This document shows positions 15,968 to 24,667 of a DNA stretch of 64,000 nucleotides, piece after piece (within the stretch, counting starts at the first letter, position 1; the number at the start of each line of letters is the position of its first letter). Position numbers and translations under genes: made by a program. Under the pieces are notes generated by a model that searched no databases, had not been told where the DNA came from, and saw only the letters and a program-made list of their open reading frames with translations. The DNA comes from CAXMQZ01 sp963719055 (GTDB taxonomy: Bacteria; Acidobacteriota; Thermoanaerobaculia; Multivoradales; JAHEKO01), in contig CAVRAU010000027.1 of the NCBI GenBank assembly GCA_963719055.1, positions 1 through 64,000 of the forward strand, given 5' to 3'.

Positions 15968-17560
15968 ATGTTGAGATTGGCGAATCAAAACCGACAGAAG
16001 ACACCCGAGGTGGTTGTTCTCGGGGCGGGACCAGGGGGTCTCGCCAATGCGATGTTGCTGGCCAAGGCGGGGGTTTCCGTAAAGGTCCTCGAAAGGGCGA
16101 ACCGTGTTGGCGGAAGAACCTCGACCATCGAGGCGGACGGTTTCAAGTTCGATCTCGGCCCGACCTTTTTCCTCTATCCACAGGTGCTGAGCTCGATCTT
16201 CCAGATGTGCGGCATGCGTCTTGAAGACGAAGTCGAGCTCATCAAGCTGGACCCTCACTACCGATTGGTCTTCGAGGGGGGAGAGCAAGTGCAGATCAGT
16301 CCGGATCCGCATCTGCTGCGCGATGAGATCGCCAAGCTGTCTGTCGCCGATGCTGAGAATCTCGAGCAGTACATGAGCGACAACCGTCGCAAGTTGGCAG
16401 CCTTCAAGCCGATCCTGGAGTCCCCGTTCGAGTCCGCGAAGGATCTCTTGAATCTGTCGCTCATGGAGCTGCTGCCCCTCATGAGGCCCTGGAGGAGCGT
16501 CGATCAGGACCTGCGTCATCACTTCAAGGACCCCCGGGTTCGACTGGCCTTTTCGTTTCAGAGTAAGTACCTCGGTATGTCTCCTTTCCGGTGCCCAAGC
16601 CTGTTCACCATTCTTTCGTTTCTGGAGTATGAGCACGGTATCTACCATCCTCGAGGTGGCTGCGGCGCGGTTTCGGAGGCGATGGCGCGCGCCGCGACGA
16701 AACTGGGTGTGGAGATCCATCTCGAGGAGCCGGTGGAGGAGATCCTCTTCGAAGGCCGCAAGGCGGTTGGGGTCAGAACCAACCGGGACACCTATCGGTC
16801 CGATGCCCTGGTCGTCAACTCGGACTTCGCCCAGACCATGTCGAAGCTGGTTCCGGATCGGCTGCGGAGCCGCTGGTCGGATCGAAACCTCGAGAAGAAG
16901 CGTTACTCGTGCTCGACGTTCATGATGTATCTGGGCCTGGAAGGCCGGCAACCGGACTTGGCCCATCACACCATCTATCTGGCGGACGACTACCGTCAGA
17001 ACCTGAGAGACATCGAGCAAGATCATGTTCTCACCGACAACCCCTCCTTCTACGTCCACAACCCGTGTGTCTCGGATCCCGGAATGGCTCCGCCGGGAAT
17101 GAGCTCTCTCTACGTACTGGTGCCGGTGACTCACCAGCACTCCAATGTGGACTGGAATTTGGAGAAGGATCGGTTCAGAAGCAAGGTGCTACGTCATCTT
17201 GGCAAGGTGGGCCTCGAGAACGTGGAGAGCCGGATTCGGTTCGAGAAAGTTATAACGCCTGCAGACTGGCAGGACGACCATCAGATCTTCAAGGGCGCCA
17301 CCTTCAATCTGGCGCACAACCTGGGCCAGATGCTGCATCTGCGGCCCAACAACCGCTTCGAAGATCTCGAATCTGTCTATCTTGTCGGTGGAGGTACCCA
17401 CCCTGGGAGTGGTCTGCCAGTGATCTACGAATCGGCCAAGATCACTTCCCGACTATTGACGCAGGACTTCGGTATCGAGGCGGCCTGGAACACCACGGAT
17501 CCGCTGACCGAAATCGAATCCCGGCTGCCAGCGATGGAGCAGGCAGCCCAGAGCGCTTGA
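15968..17560 (+). CDS. CrtI-type carotenoid desaturase/oxidase 1 (CrtN/CrtP-like)
   Basis: A 530-residue FAD enzyme of the phytoene desaturase family. N-terminal Rossmann motif VVLGAGPGGLANAMLLAKAG, then VGGRTSTIEADGFKFDLGPT, a segment with LVVNSDF, and the C-terminal carotenoid-dehydrogenase signature GGGTHPGSGLPVIYESAK. In C30 pathways two such paralogues act, one desaturating 4,4'-diapophytoene (CrtN) and one oxidising the terminal methyl (CrtP/CrtNb). Its position directly before an aldehyde dehydrogenase suggests, but does not prove, the oxidase role. A purine-rich GAGGGAG precedes the ATG. Confidence 0.85.
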   Translation: MLRLANQNRQKTPEVVVLGAGPGGLANAMLLAKAGVSVKVLERANRVGGRTSTIEADGFKFDLGPTFFLYPQVLSSIFQMCGMRLEDEVELIKLDPHYRLVFEGGEQVQISPDPHLLRDEIAKLSVADAENLEQYMSDNRRKLAAFKPILESPFESAKDLLNLSLMELLPLMRPWRSVDQDLRHHFKDPRVRLAFSFQSKYLGMSPFRCPSLFTILSFLEYEHGIYHPRGGCGAVSEAMARAATKLGVEIHLEEPVEEILFEGRKAVGVRTNRDTYRSDALVVNSDFAQTMSKLVPDRLRSRWSDRNLEKKRYSCSTFMMYLGLEGRQPDLAHHTIYLADDYRQNLRDIEQDHVLTDNPSFYVHNPCVSDPGMAPPGMSSLYVLVPVTHQHSNVDWNLEKDRFRSKVLRHLGKVGLENVESRIRFEKVITPADWQDDHQIFKGATFNLAHNLGQMLHLRPNNRFEDLESVYLVGGGTHPGSGLPVIYESAKITSRLLTQDFGIEAAWNTTDPLTEIESRLPAMEQAAQSA

Positions 17561-17572
17561 GGCGGAGAAGAC

Positions 17573-19073
17573 ATGCTCGCATCCTCCGTTCAACATTTGT
17601 CTCTGTTCAGCCACAGGTCGGCGATGAACCAGACCCTCCAATCGGCTCGTCGGGAGCAGGCCGAGTGGGCCGCGGTTCCGATCAAAGAACGTGTGAGAAA
17701 GGTCAGGGCCTTTCGTCGGTTGCTGGCGGAGCAGGCTGCCAATCTCACAGCGGCGATTGATCTCCCTGAAAGGTCCCTTGTGGCAGAGACTCTGAGTGCC
17801 GAGATCTTGCCACTGGCTGAGGCCTGCAAGTTCCTCGAGAGCCATGCCAAGACGATTCTGCGGGCGACGGTTTCGAGCAAGATCCGCGGCCTGATGCCCG
17901 GCGGATTGGCGGTAAGAGTTGAACGCTCACCCTGGGGCTTGGTGCTGGTGGTGTGCGCCGGGAACTACCCGATTTTCTTGCCCGGGGTGCAGGCGATCCA
18001 GGCTTTGGTTGCTGGCAACGCGGTCTTGCTCAAGCCTGGTCCCGGTACTGGCAGACGTAGTGACTGCGCTGGCCGAGATGCTGGCTGAGGCAGGTTTTCC
18101 GCCGCATCTGTTGGTAGTGCTCGACGAAACACCCGAGAGCGCTCAGAGAGTGATGGCCGCCGGCGTCGACAAGGTGCTGTTCACGGGGTCGTCTGAAACC
18201 GGCAGAGCTGTCCTGTCGCAGCTGGCGGACACGTTGACACCTGCAACGCTGGAGCTGTCGGGCTGTGATTCTGTTTTTGTGCATCCTGATGCCGATCTCG
18301 AGCTCGTGGTCGATGCTCTTCGATTTGGCTTGACCTTCAACGGCAGTGCGACCTGCATTGCCCCACGTCGGGTCTTCGTGGCCGAGCAGCGAGCTGAGGA
18401 GCTCGAAAAACGGCTTGCATCCCTCGTCGGCGAGGCTGATTCCGTCCGGCTGAGTCCGGATCGTCGCCGGGAGCTGCGGTTGCTGGTGCTCGACGCTCTC
18501 CGGCAGGGCGCTCGTCTTGTCGGTCCGGGGATGCAATTCGAAGAGGACTCGAAGCTGGTGGTTCTTGCCGATGTAAGACCCGAGATGGCCGTGGCACGCA
18601 CGGATCTCTTTGCACCGTTGGTCTCGATCATGCCCGTCAAGGATCTGGCAGAGGCACTGGAGCTCGATCGGCAGTGCCCCTATTCACTGGGTGCCTCGGT
18701 CTTCGGGCCGCCGAAAGCCACCACTGACTGGGCCGCGAAGATTGATTCGGGAGTGGTGGTCATCAACGACATGATCGCGCCGACCGCCGATCCAAGGGTG
18801 GCGTTTGGGGGACGTGGGGAGAGCGGTTTTGGTGTCACCCGCGGGGCAGAAGGGCTGTTGGAGCTGACTCGGCCGAAGACAGTCCTGAGGCGCAACGGCA
18901 GGTGGCGACCGCACTTTCAGACTCTGGAACAGGGTGACGAGGTGCTTTTTGAAAGCCTGATGAGGGCAAAACACCACAAGAACTGGCGACAGCGCACGCG
19001 GGCCTGGGTCGATCTCGCAGGCGCGGTCAGAAAGAAAGCCAGGCAGATGAGCGCGAACGGAGGAGGTACTTGA
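17573..19073 (+). CDS. aldehyde dehydrogenase, apocarotenal type (CrtNc/AldH-like), one frameshift
   Basis: An NAD(P)-dependent aldehyde dehydrogenase of about 500 residues in two frames joined near 18045. First part: ERVRKVRAFRRLLAEQ and the cofactor region SPWGLVLVVCAGNYP. Second part: DKVLFTGSSETGR, TLELSGCDSVFV with the general-base Glu, NGSATCIAPRRVF with the catalytic Cys, and a long C-terminal extension. In C30 carotenoid clusters this family oxidises a diapocarotenal to the carboxylic acid, which is then glycosylated and acylated. It sits between the two CrtI-type genes, 12 bases after the first, and its TGA overlaps the next ATG. Confidence 0.8.
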
Positions 19074-20611
19074 TGTCAGACAGAGCAAGTGAGGATCGCA
19101 TTGCCGTCATTGGAGCTGGGCTTGGAGGGCTGGCTGCTGCCTGCACTCTGGCGGCGCGGGGGCACCAGGTTACGGTGTTCGAGAAGAACTCGTGGCTGGG
19201 CGGCAAAGCCGCGGTGCTGGAAGAAGAGGGGTTTCGGTTCGATATGGGACCGACGATCTTGACGGTACCGAGGGTCCTGAAGCGGATCTTCGAGGAGGCA
19301 GGCCGCAAGCTCGAGGACGAGCTGGATCTGATTCGCCTCGATCCACAATGGCGCTGCTTCTACGAGGATGGCTCGGTTCTGGATCTCCATGAGGACACAC
19401 AGACCATGGCGGAATCTCTGCGTAGCTTCTCAGCTGAGAAGGGCGACTCGGACAGCTATGAGCAGTTCATCCGACTCTCGGAGGAGCTCCACGACATCTC
19501 AGAGAGGTTCTTCTTCTGGAAGTCGGTAGAGGACATCAAAGACACGATGGACCTGGGTTCTACCTTCAATCTCTCCACCCTGCGAGACGTGGCCAAGCTG
19601 CGGATGGGCAGAAGCGTTGCGGGGACCATCCGTCGGCGTATCGGTGACGACCGAGTGTCGCAGATGCTGGACCATTTCACCCAGTACGTGGGGTCTTCGC
19701 CCTACGAGTCGCCTGCAGTTCTGTGCAGCATTGCCCACATGCAAACAGATGGGGGAGTCTGGTATCCGCGCGGCGGAACCCGGGCTGTGCCGGTAGCCCT
19801 GCATAAGCTCGCGTCGGAGCTGGGTGTGGAGTTCCGCTTCGGAACCGGTGTGGAGAAGATCCAGAGGGTCGGCAATCGGGTCACCGGCGTGAGCACAGAG
19901 CAGGACGGTGCACTGCCCTTCGATGCCGTGGTCTCGAACATGGACTCCGTGCGCACCTATCGAGAGCTGGTAGGAGGGGCTGCGGCACGGACTTTTGAGC
20001 AGCGCCGCCGGTACAAGCCCGCCTGCTCCGGAGTGGTTCTGTATCTCGGTCTCGATCGGGCCTACGACCATCTCCTGCACCACAACTTTGTCTTCTCCCG
20101 CGATCCGGAAGAGGAGTTCTCCTGGATCTACGACCAGGGCGAGCCTGCCCCCGATCCGACCTGTTACGTGGCGGCACCGGCAAGAACCGAGCCCGGAGTG
20201 GCCCCGGCCGGTGGGGAAGCTCTCTATGTGCTGGTCCACACTCCGTTTCTTGGGGCACACCATGACTGGCGGGAGATGTTGCCAGGGTATCGCCGAGTCA
20301 TTCTCGACAAGTTGGCGCGTTGCGGTGGCATGGAGGACATTGAAGAACGCATCGTCTTCGAGAGCGCCTTGACTCCCCAGGACATCCACGACCGGTACAA
20401 CGTCCTCAATGGCGCCATCTATGGGCTCGCCAGTCACGGCAAGTTCATGGGTGCGTTCAAACCCGGCAATCGGAGTCGTGATGTGGAAGGACTCTACCTG
20501 GCGGGAGGGGCCGCTCACCCGGGGCCCGGGATGCCGATGGTGATGATGTCCGGCTGGATCGCCGGCGACGCTGTGGATCAGGATGTCCGTCGCCAAGTCA
20601 AGGTCGCTTGA
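19070..20611 (+). CDS. CrtI-type carotenoid desaturase 2 (CrtN-like)
   Basis: A 513-residue CrtI family enzyme: VIGAGLGGLAAACTLAARGH, WLGGKAAVLEEEGFRFDMGPT, a middle domain with the DHFTQYVGSSPYESPA helix, PRGGTRAVPVALHKLA, and the C-terminal LAGGAAHPGPGMPMVMMSGW. GGAGG precedes the ATG, which overlaps the stop of the aldehyde dehydrogenase. The middle domain is typical of phytoene/diapophytoene desaturases, so I favour the desaturase role. No phytoene or dehydrosqualene synthase lies in the window, so its C30 or C40 precursor must be made elsewhere. Confidence 0.86.
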   Translation: MMSDRASEDRIAVIGAGLGGLAAACTLAARGHQVTVFEKNSWLGGKAAVLEEEGFRFDMGPTILTVPRVLKRIFEEAGRKLEDELDLIRLDPQWRCFYEDGSVLDLHEDTQTMAESLRSFSAEKGDSDSYEQFIRLSEELHDISERFFFWKSVEDIKDTMDLGSTFNLSTLRDVAKLRMGRSVAGTIRRRIGDDRVSQMLDHFTQYVGSSPYESPAVLCSIAHMQTDGGVWYPRGGTRAVPVALHKLASELGVEFRFGTGVEKIQRVGNRVTGVSTEQDGALPFDAVVSNMDSVRTYRELVGGAAARTFEQRRRYKPACSGVVLYLGLDRAYDHLLHHNFVFSRDPEEEFSWIYDQGEPAPDPTCYVAAPARTEPGVAPAGGEALYVLVHTPFLGAHHDWREMLPGYRRVILDKLARCGGMEDIEERIVFESALTPQDIHDRYNVLNGAIYGLASHGKFMGAFKPGNRSRDVEGLYLAGGAAHPGPGMPMVMMSGWIAGDAVDQDVRRQVKVA

Positions 20612-20630
20612 GCCGAGTCAGGAACTCGTT

Positions 20631-21389
20631 ATGCCCGAGAATCGATCGTATCTCCCGCGAGCCTCACCGAGATTGTTGAGGTGGTTCAGCCGCTATCTCA
20701 GGGGGTACTTCCGGAAGCACTTCGATGCCATCCGTATCTCCAGAGGGGGTGGGGCGCTCCAAGACCAAGCCGGCCCGCTCGTGGTGTATGCGAATCACGC
20801 CTCCTGGTGGGATCCGATCCTATTCATGCTCCTGAGCACTGAGCTGTTTCCAGGGCGCAGAGCCTATGGACCCATGGATGCCGAGGCGCTGAACAAGTAT
20901 CCGATCTTCAAACGGTTGGGAATTTTCGGGATCGAGCGCGGCTCGCACACCGGCGCGGTGACCTTCTTGCGCACCGCGGAGGCGATCTTGAGTCAGGATC
21001 GCTCGGTTTTGTGGCTGACCGCCGAGGGTGCCTTTACAGACTCTCGCAGTCGCCCTGTCGAACTGCAGTTCGGGTTGGCGCATCTGCTTCGCAGGATTCC
21101 GAATCTACGGGTGCTACCTCTGGCGATCGAGTATCCGTTCTGGAACGAGCGACTCCCCGAGGTGTTGGTTCGTTTCGGGCCTCCTGTCGATCTGCCATCT
21201 GAAGGTAGAGGTGAGGTGAGCTCGCTCAATCATCTGCTAGAGGAGAATCTGGAACAGACCATGGATGCACTCGCCGATGAATCCATGTGCCGTGATCCGG
21301 AGCTCTTCGACACCTTGCATACTGGGCAAGGCTGGTGTGGGCGGTATCTACGATCAATGGCGTCGCTGGCGGGCCCGGCGCGCCGGTGA
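20631..21389 (+). CDS. PlsC-like acyltransferase of the carotenoid cluster
   Basis: A glycerolphosphate-acyltransferase-fold protein (PF01553). The catalytic motif NHASWWD (NHx4D) is at about residue 60, followed by GIFGIERGSHTGA (a substrate-binding block) and LWLTAEGAFTDS (block III). An ATG at 20583 overlaps the previous gene; ATG 20631 follows its stop by 20 bases and is preferred. By analogy with C30 clusters ending in a glycosyl-acyl carotenoate, it may attach a fatty acid to a glycosylated apocarotenoid. That assignment rests on position. Confidence 0.8.
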   Translation: MPENRSYLPRASPRLLRWFSRYLRGYFRKHFDAIRISRGGGALQDQAGPLVVYANHASWWDPILFMLLSTELFPGRRAYGPMDAEALNKYPIFKRLGIFGIERGSHTGAVTFLRTAEAILSQDRSVLWLTAEGAFTDSRSRPVELQFGLAHLLRRIPNLRVLPLAIEYPFWNERLPEVLVRFGPPVDLPSEGRGEVSSLNHLLEENLEQTMDALADESMCRDPELFDTLHTGQGWCGRYLRSMASLAGPARR

Positions 21390-21422
21390 GGATTTGATGC
21401 TTTCGCACGAGGACCGACGCCG

Positions 21423-22553
21423 ATGATGATCGAGTTGGCCGTTGTAGCTTGCTTGCTGGCGAGTATCCCTGCGGTGAATGTCGCCTGGAATCTGTGGCTT
21501 TATAGGGCAGCCCCGACGAGCTCGATGGCCCTTTCCGGCCGCGGCAGCAAACCTCTTGTTTCGGTGCTGATTCCGGCCCGGGATGAAGAGAAGAACATCG
21601 AGAATGCCGTGCGCTCAGCCACTGGCAATCGAGGAGTCGATCTGGAAGTCATCGTTATGGACGATGACTCCAGCGACCGAACTGCCGAGATCGTTCTGGA
21701 GATCGGGAAACGGGATCCCCGTGTGCGGCTGGTCAAGGCACCGACTCTGCCACAAGGCTGGTGCGGCAAGCAGCATGCCTGCGCTCGATTGGCGGATCAG
21801 GCTGACGCCGAGTACCTCCTTTTTGTCGACGCGGATGTAGAGTTGGCGCCCGATGCACTGTCTCGGATGGTGACCATGTTGAGGAACTCCGGAAGGGATT
21901 TGATCAGCGGGGTGCCGCGGCAGAAGACCGATACGGTGCTGGGGCGAATGGTCATTCCCTTGATCCATTTCATTCTCCTTGGCTTTCTGCCCCTGGCGGG
22001 TATGCGTCGCTGGCAGAGCGCTTCCTGGGCAGCCGGCTGTGGACAGCTCTTCATGGTGCGTCGCGAAGCCTACGAGCAGGCCGGGGGGCACGGGTCGATT
22101 CGGAGCTCGAGACATGATGGTCTGATGCTGCCCCGATCTTTTCGACAGGCGGGCTACGAGACCGATTTGTTCGACGCCACCGATGTCGCCGTGTGTCGCA
22201 TGTACGACAACGACTCGGACCTGCTGCAGGGCTTCGCGAAGAACGCGACCGAGGGTATGGCTTCGCCTGGGGCGATTCTGCCGTGGACTTTGCTGCTTCT
22301 CGGTGGCCAGGTTTTGCCGTTTCTCTTGCTGCCGCTTTCGAGCCTCGCAGGCGATTCAACGGGTGCAAGTCTCGCCTTGCTGGCTGTCGGCCTGGTGATG
22401 GGTTCACGTTTGGTTTTGAGCGTGCGCTTCAAACAATCGATTCAAGGGGCTCTCTTGCACCCTGTCGGCATCCTCGTGGTGTTGGCGATCCAGTGGTTCG
22501 CCCTTCTTACATCCTTCGGTGGTGGAACCGTCGCGTGGAAGGGAAGAACCTGA
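21423..22553 (+). CDS. family 2 glycosyltransferase, CrtQ/CruC-like
   Basis: A 376-residue GT2 enzyme. After an N-terminal membrane helix come VSVLIPARDEEKNIENAV, VIVMDDDSSDRT, the motif GWCGKQHACARLA that is characteristic of carotenoid glycosyltransferases (compare GW-x-GK in CrtQ and CruC), LLFVDADVELAPDAL, and two to three C-terminal membrane helices. It probably transfers a sugar to the carboxyl or hydroxyl end of the carotenoid. It overlaps the next start (TGATG). Confidence 0.85.
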   Translation: MMIELAVVACLLASIPAVNVAWNLWLYRAAPTSSMALSGRGSKPLVSVLIPARDEEKNIENAVRSATGNRGVDLEVIVMDDDSSDRTAEIVLEIGKRDPRVRLVKAPTLPQGWCGKQHACARLADQADAEYLLFVDADVELAPDALSRMVTMLRNSGRDLISGVPRQKTDTVLGRMVIPLIHFILLGFLPLAGMRRWQSASWAAGCGQLFMVRREAYEQAGGHGSIRSSRHDGLMLPRSFRQAGYETDLFDATDVAVCRMYDNDSDLLQGFAKNATEGMASPGAILPWTLLLLGGQVLPFLLLPLSSLAGDSTGASLALLAVGLVMGSRLVLSVRFKQSIQGALLHPVGILVVLAIQWFALLTSFGGGTVAWKGRT

Positions 22554-23494
22554 TGCCGTCGAGAAGCTCGCGGCCGATGGCATTGCACGTCAAGGATGTG
22601 CACAAGCGATTCGGTGACGTGTTGGCGTTGCAGGGCATCGATCTCGAGCTGCGCTCGGGTGAGTGGATTGGCTTGCTGGGGCCGAATGGGGCCGGCAAGA
22701 CGACATTGATGCGGATCATTGCCGGTCTGACCCCGGCCGATCGCGGCGAGTTCGAGTTCTTGGGCCAACCTATCGACCCCAAGCGATCAGCTCGAACTCG
22801 CAAGGCACTGGGTGTGGTGCCGCAGGAAATCGCTCTGTACCCAACGCTCACCGGTGAAGAGAATCTGCGCGCCTTCGCGCGGTTTCACGGTGTCGATCTC
22901 CGAGATCTCGATCAGCGGGTCGAATGGGCCCTGCAATGGACAGGAATTGCCGATCGAGCCCAGCACCTCGTATCGACCTTTTCGGGGGGCATGAAGCGGC
23001 GGCTGAACATCGCGTGCGCGGTACTCCATGAGCCGCGAGTCGTGCTGCTCGATGAGCCGACCGTCGGTGTCGATCCGCAAGCCAGGCGGCGAATCTGGAG
23101 CATGCTCGAAAGCCTGCGGGAAACGGGTACCTCACTGCTCCACAGCTCCCATCAGCTGGACGAGATCGAATCGACCTGCGACCGAGTTCTGATCATGGAT
23201 CACGGGAGGATCGTCGGGCACGGAGAGCTGGCGGAGTTGGTGGATGGGCTCCTCGGCGGTCAACGACGCTTGATGGTCCGTTTCAACAGCTCGCCGACGC
23301 CAGGGCCCTTCGGGCAGCGTTTCGAGGTGGAGGGCAATCAGGTCTTCGGCAAGGTCGATGATCTGGCGTTCGAGCTGCCAGAGGTGCTGCGACTCGGCGC
23401 GCAGCAGGGTCTCGAGGTGCTGGATGTCCAAGTGGATGCACCCAGTCTCGAAGACATCTTCGCCCACGTGACCGGCAAGGAGCTACGCGAGTGA
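22553..23494 (+). CDS. ABC transporter ATP-binding protein, ABC-2 type exporter
   Basis: A 313-residue ATPase of the CcmA/DrrA group: LLGPNGAGKTTLMRIIAGL (Walker A), VVPQEIALYPTLTGEENL, signature TFSGGMKRRLNIACA, RVVLLDEPTVGVDPQAR (Walker B), SSHQLDEIESTCDR, and a C-terminal tail with SLEDIFAHVTGKELRE. The ATG at 22553 overlaps the glycosyltransferase stop. It is coupled to the permease. Export of the glycosylated acyl carotenoid to the outer membrane is a plausible job, but it is only an inference from co-location. Confidence 0.9.
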   Translation: MPSRSSRPMALHVKDVHKRFGDVLALQGIDLELRSGEWIGLLGPNGAGKTTLMRIIAGLTPADRGEFEFLGQPIDPKRSARTRKALGVVPQEIALYPTLTGEENLRAFARFHGVDLRDLDQRVEWALQWTGIADRAQHLVSTFSGGMKRRLNIACAVLHEPRVVLLDEPTVGVDPQARRRIWSMLESLRETGTSLLHSSHQLDEIESTCDRVLIMDHGRIVGHGELAELVDGLLGGQRRLMVRFNSSPTPGPFGQRFEVEGNQVFGKVDDLAFELPEVLRLGAQQGLEVLDVQVDAPSLEDIFAHVTGKELRE

Positions 23495-24654
23495 TTCGAG
23501 CCATTCTGCGGGTGAGTTGGCTCAATCTGCGACGCGACCGGGTCGCGTTGGCACTCACCTTTCTACTGCCGGTAGCCTTCTTCTCGGTCTTCGCATTGGT
23601 CTTTGGTGGCATGGACAGGGATGCGGCTCGCGATATCGACGCTGCCCTGGTTGTGGAAGAGGAGACTCCTGGGGCAGTCCGCATGCGAGAGCTCCTGATC
23701 TCTGAAAAAGGACTGCGACTCGTCACAGCCCGTGCAACCGGAGAGCCTCTGACCAGGGTCGAAGCCCTCGATCTGATTCAAAGGGGGCGGGTCGATGCCG
23801 CCATCGTGATCCCGGAGAGGTTCTCGGCTCGGTTTGCATTTCGCAGCGAGACGCCTCCAGAGATCCTGCTCTATACGAACTCGGCCAATCCGTTTGCCGA
23901 GCCCATCGCCAAGGGACTGCTGCAGGCGGCGGCCCTCGAGCTCGGTTTTGAATCCATGTCCCGACTCACCGGTCAGACAGCACCTGTCAGTCCGGATGGG
24001 CTCATCCGAGTGAGAGTCGAGAGCACCCTGGAAAGGGAGGGGAAGCGACCCTCTGTGGCGTTTTTTGCAGCGGGGATCGGTGTGATGTTTCTGCTTTTTG
24101 CGGTCAGTGGCAGAAGTGCCATCCTGATCGAGGAGCGCGAAAGCGGCGTGCTGACCCGTTTGCTTTCCTCGCAACTGACCATGGGGCAGCTGCTCTTCGG
24201 CAGGTGGCTTTTTCTCGTCATTCTAGGGTTCTGCCAGGTGACGGTCATGTTCGTGTGGGCTTCGATTGCCTTCGACCTCGATCTGTGGAGCCCCATGCAT
24301 CTGATGGGCTTCTTGATCATGACGGCAGCCAGTGCGGCGGCAGCGGCCGGACTGGGGCTTCTGCTGGCGACGGCCTGCCGCAGCCGGGCGCAGCTGAACG
24401 GAGTCTCGTCGGTTCTCATTCTGGTGATGTCGGCGATCGGGGGCAGCATGTTCCCCCGATTCCTCATGCCCGATTCTCTGCAGCGCTTGGGGTTGCTGAC
24501 CTTCAACGCCTGGGCCCTGGATGGGTATCAGAAGGTCTTCTGGTACGACGCCGGGCTCGATGACCTGGCGCTGGAGGTCGGCGTCCTTCTCTCGCTGACC
24601 GCTTTGTTCCTTGCCGCAGCCCGCAAGGTGGCGAGCCGTTGGCAGGAGATCTAG
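23491..24654 (+). CDS. ABC-2 type transporter permease
   Basis: A 387-residue ABC-2 permease. An N-terminal membrane helix (VALALTFLLPVAFFSVFALVF), a periplasmic domain of about 150 residues, then five to six helices containing IEERESGVLTRLLSSQLTMGQLLFGRW, the conserved amphipathic entry region, and AQLNGVSSVLILVMSAIGGSMFP. The GTG start overlaps the ATPase stop by four bases. It closes the plus-strand crt operon and is convergent with the CarH-like regulator 13 bases away. Confidence 0.9.
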   Translation: MIRAILRVSWLNLRRDRVALALTFLLPVAFFSVFALVFGGMDRDAARDIDAALVVEEETPGAVRMRELLISEKGLRLVTARATGEPLTRVEALDLIQRGRVDAAIVIPERFSARFAFRSETPPEILLYTNSANPFAEPIAKGLLQAAALELGFESMSRLTGQTAPVSPDGLIRVRVESTLEREGKRPSVAFFAAGIGVMFLLFAVSGRSAILIEERESGVLTRLLSSQLTMGQLLFGRWLFLVILGFCQVTVMFVWASIAFDLDLWSPMHLMGFLIMTAASAAAAAGLGLLLATACRSRAQLNGVSSVLILVMSAIGGSMFPRFLMPDSLQRLGLLTFNAWALDGYQKVFWYDAGLDDLALEVGVLLSLTALFLAAARKVASRWQEI

Positions 24655-24667
24655 GGGGGACGACGGT

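Noticed and set aside
15827..17140. 437-codon minus-strand ORF opposite the first CrtI-type gene
   Set aside because: Antisense to a clear CrtI-type enzyme; no motif or ribosome binding site.
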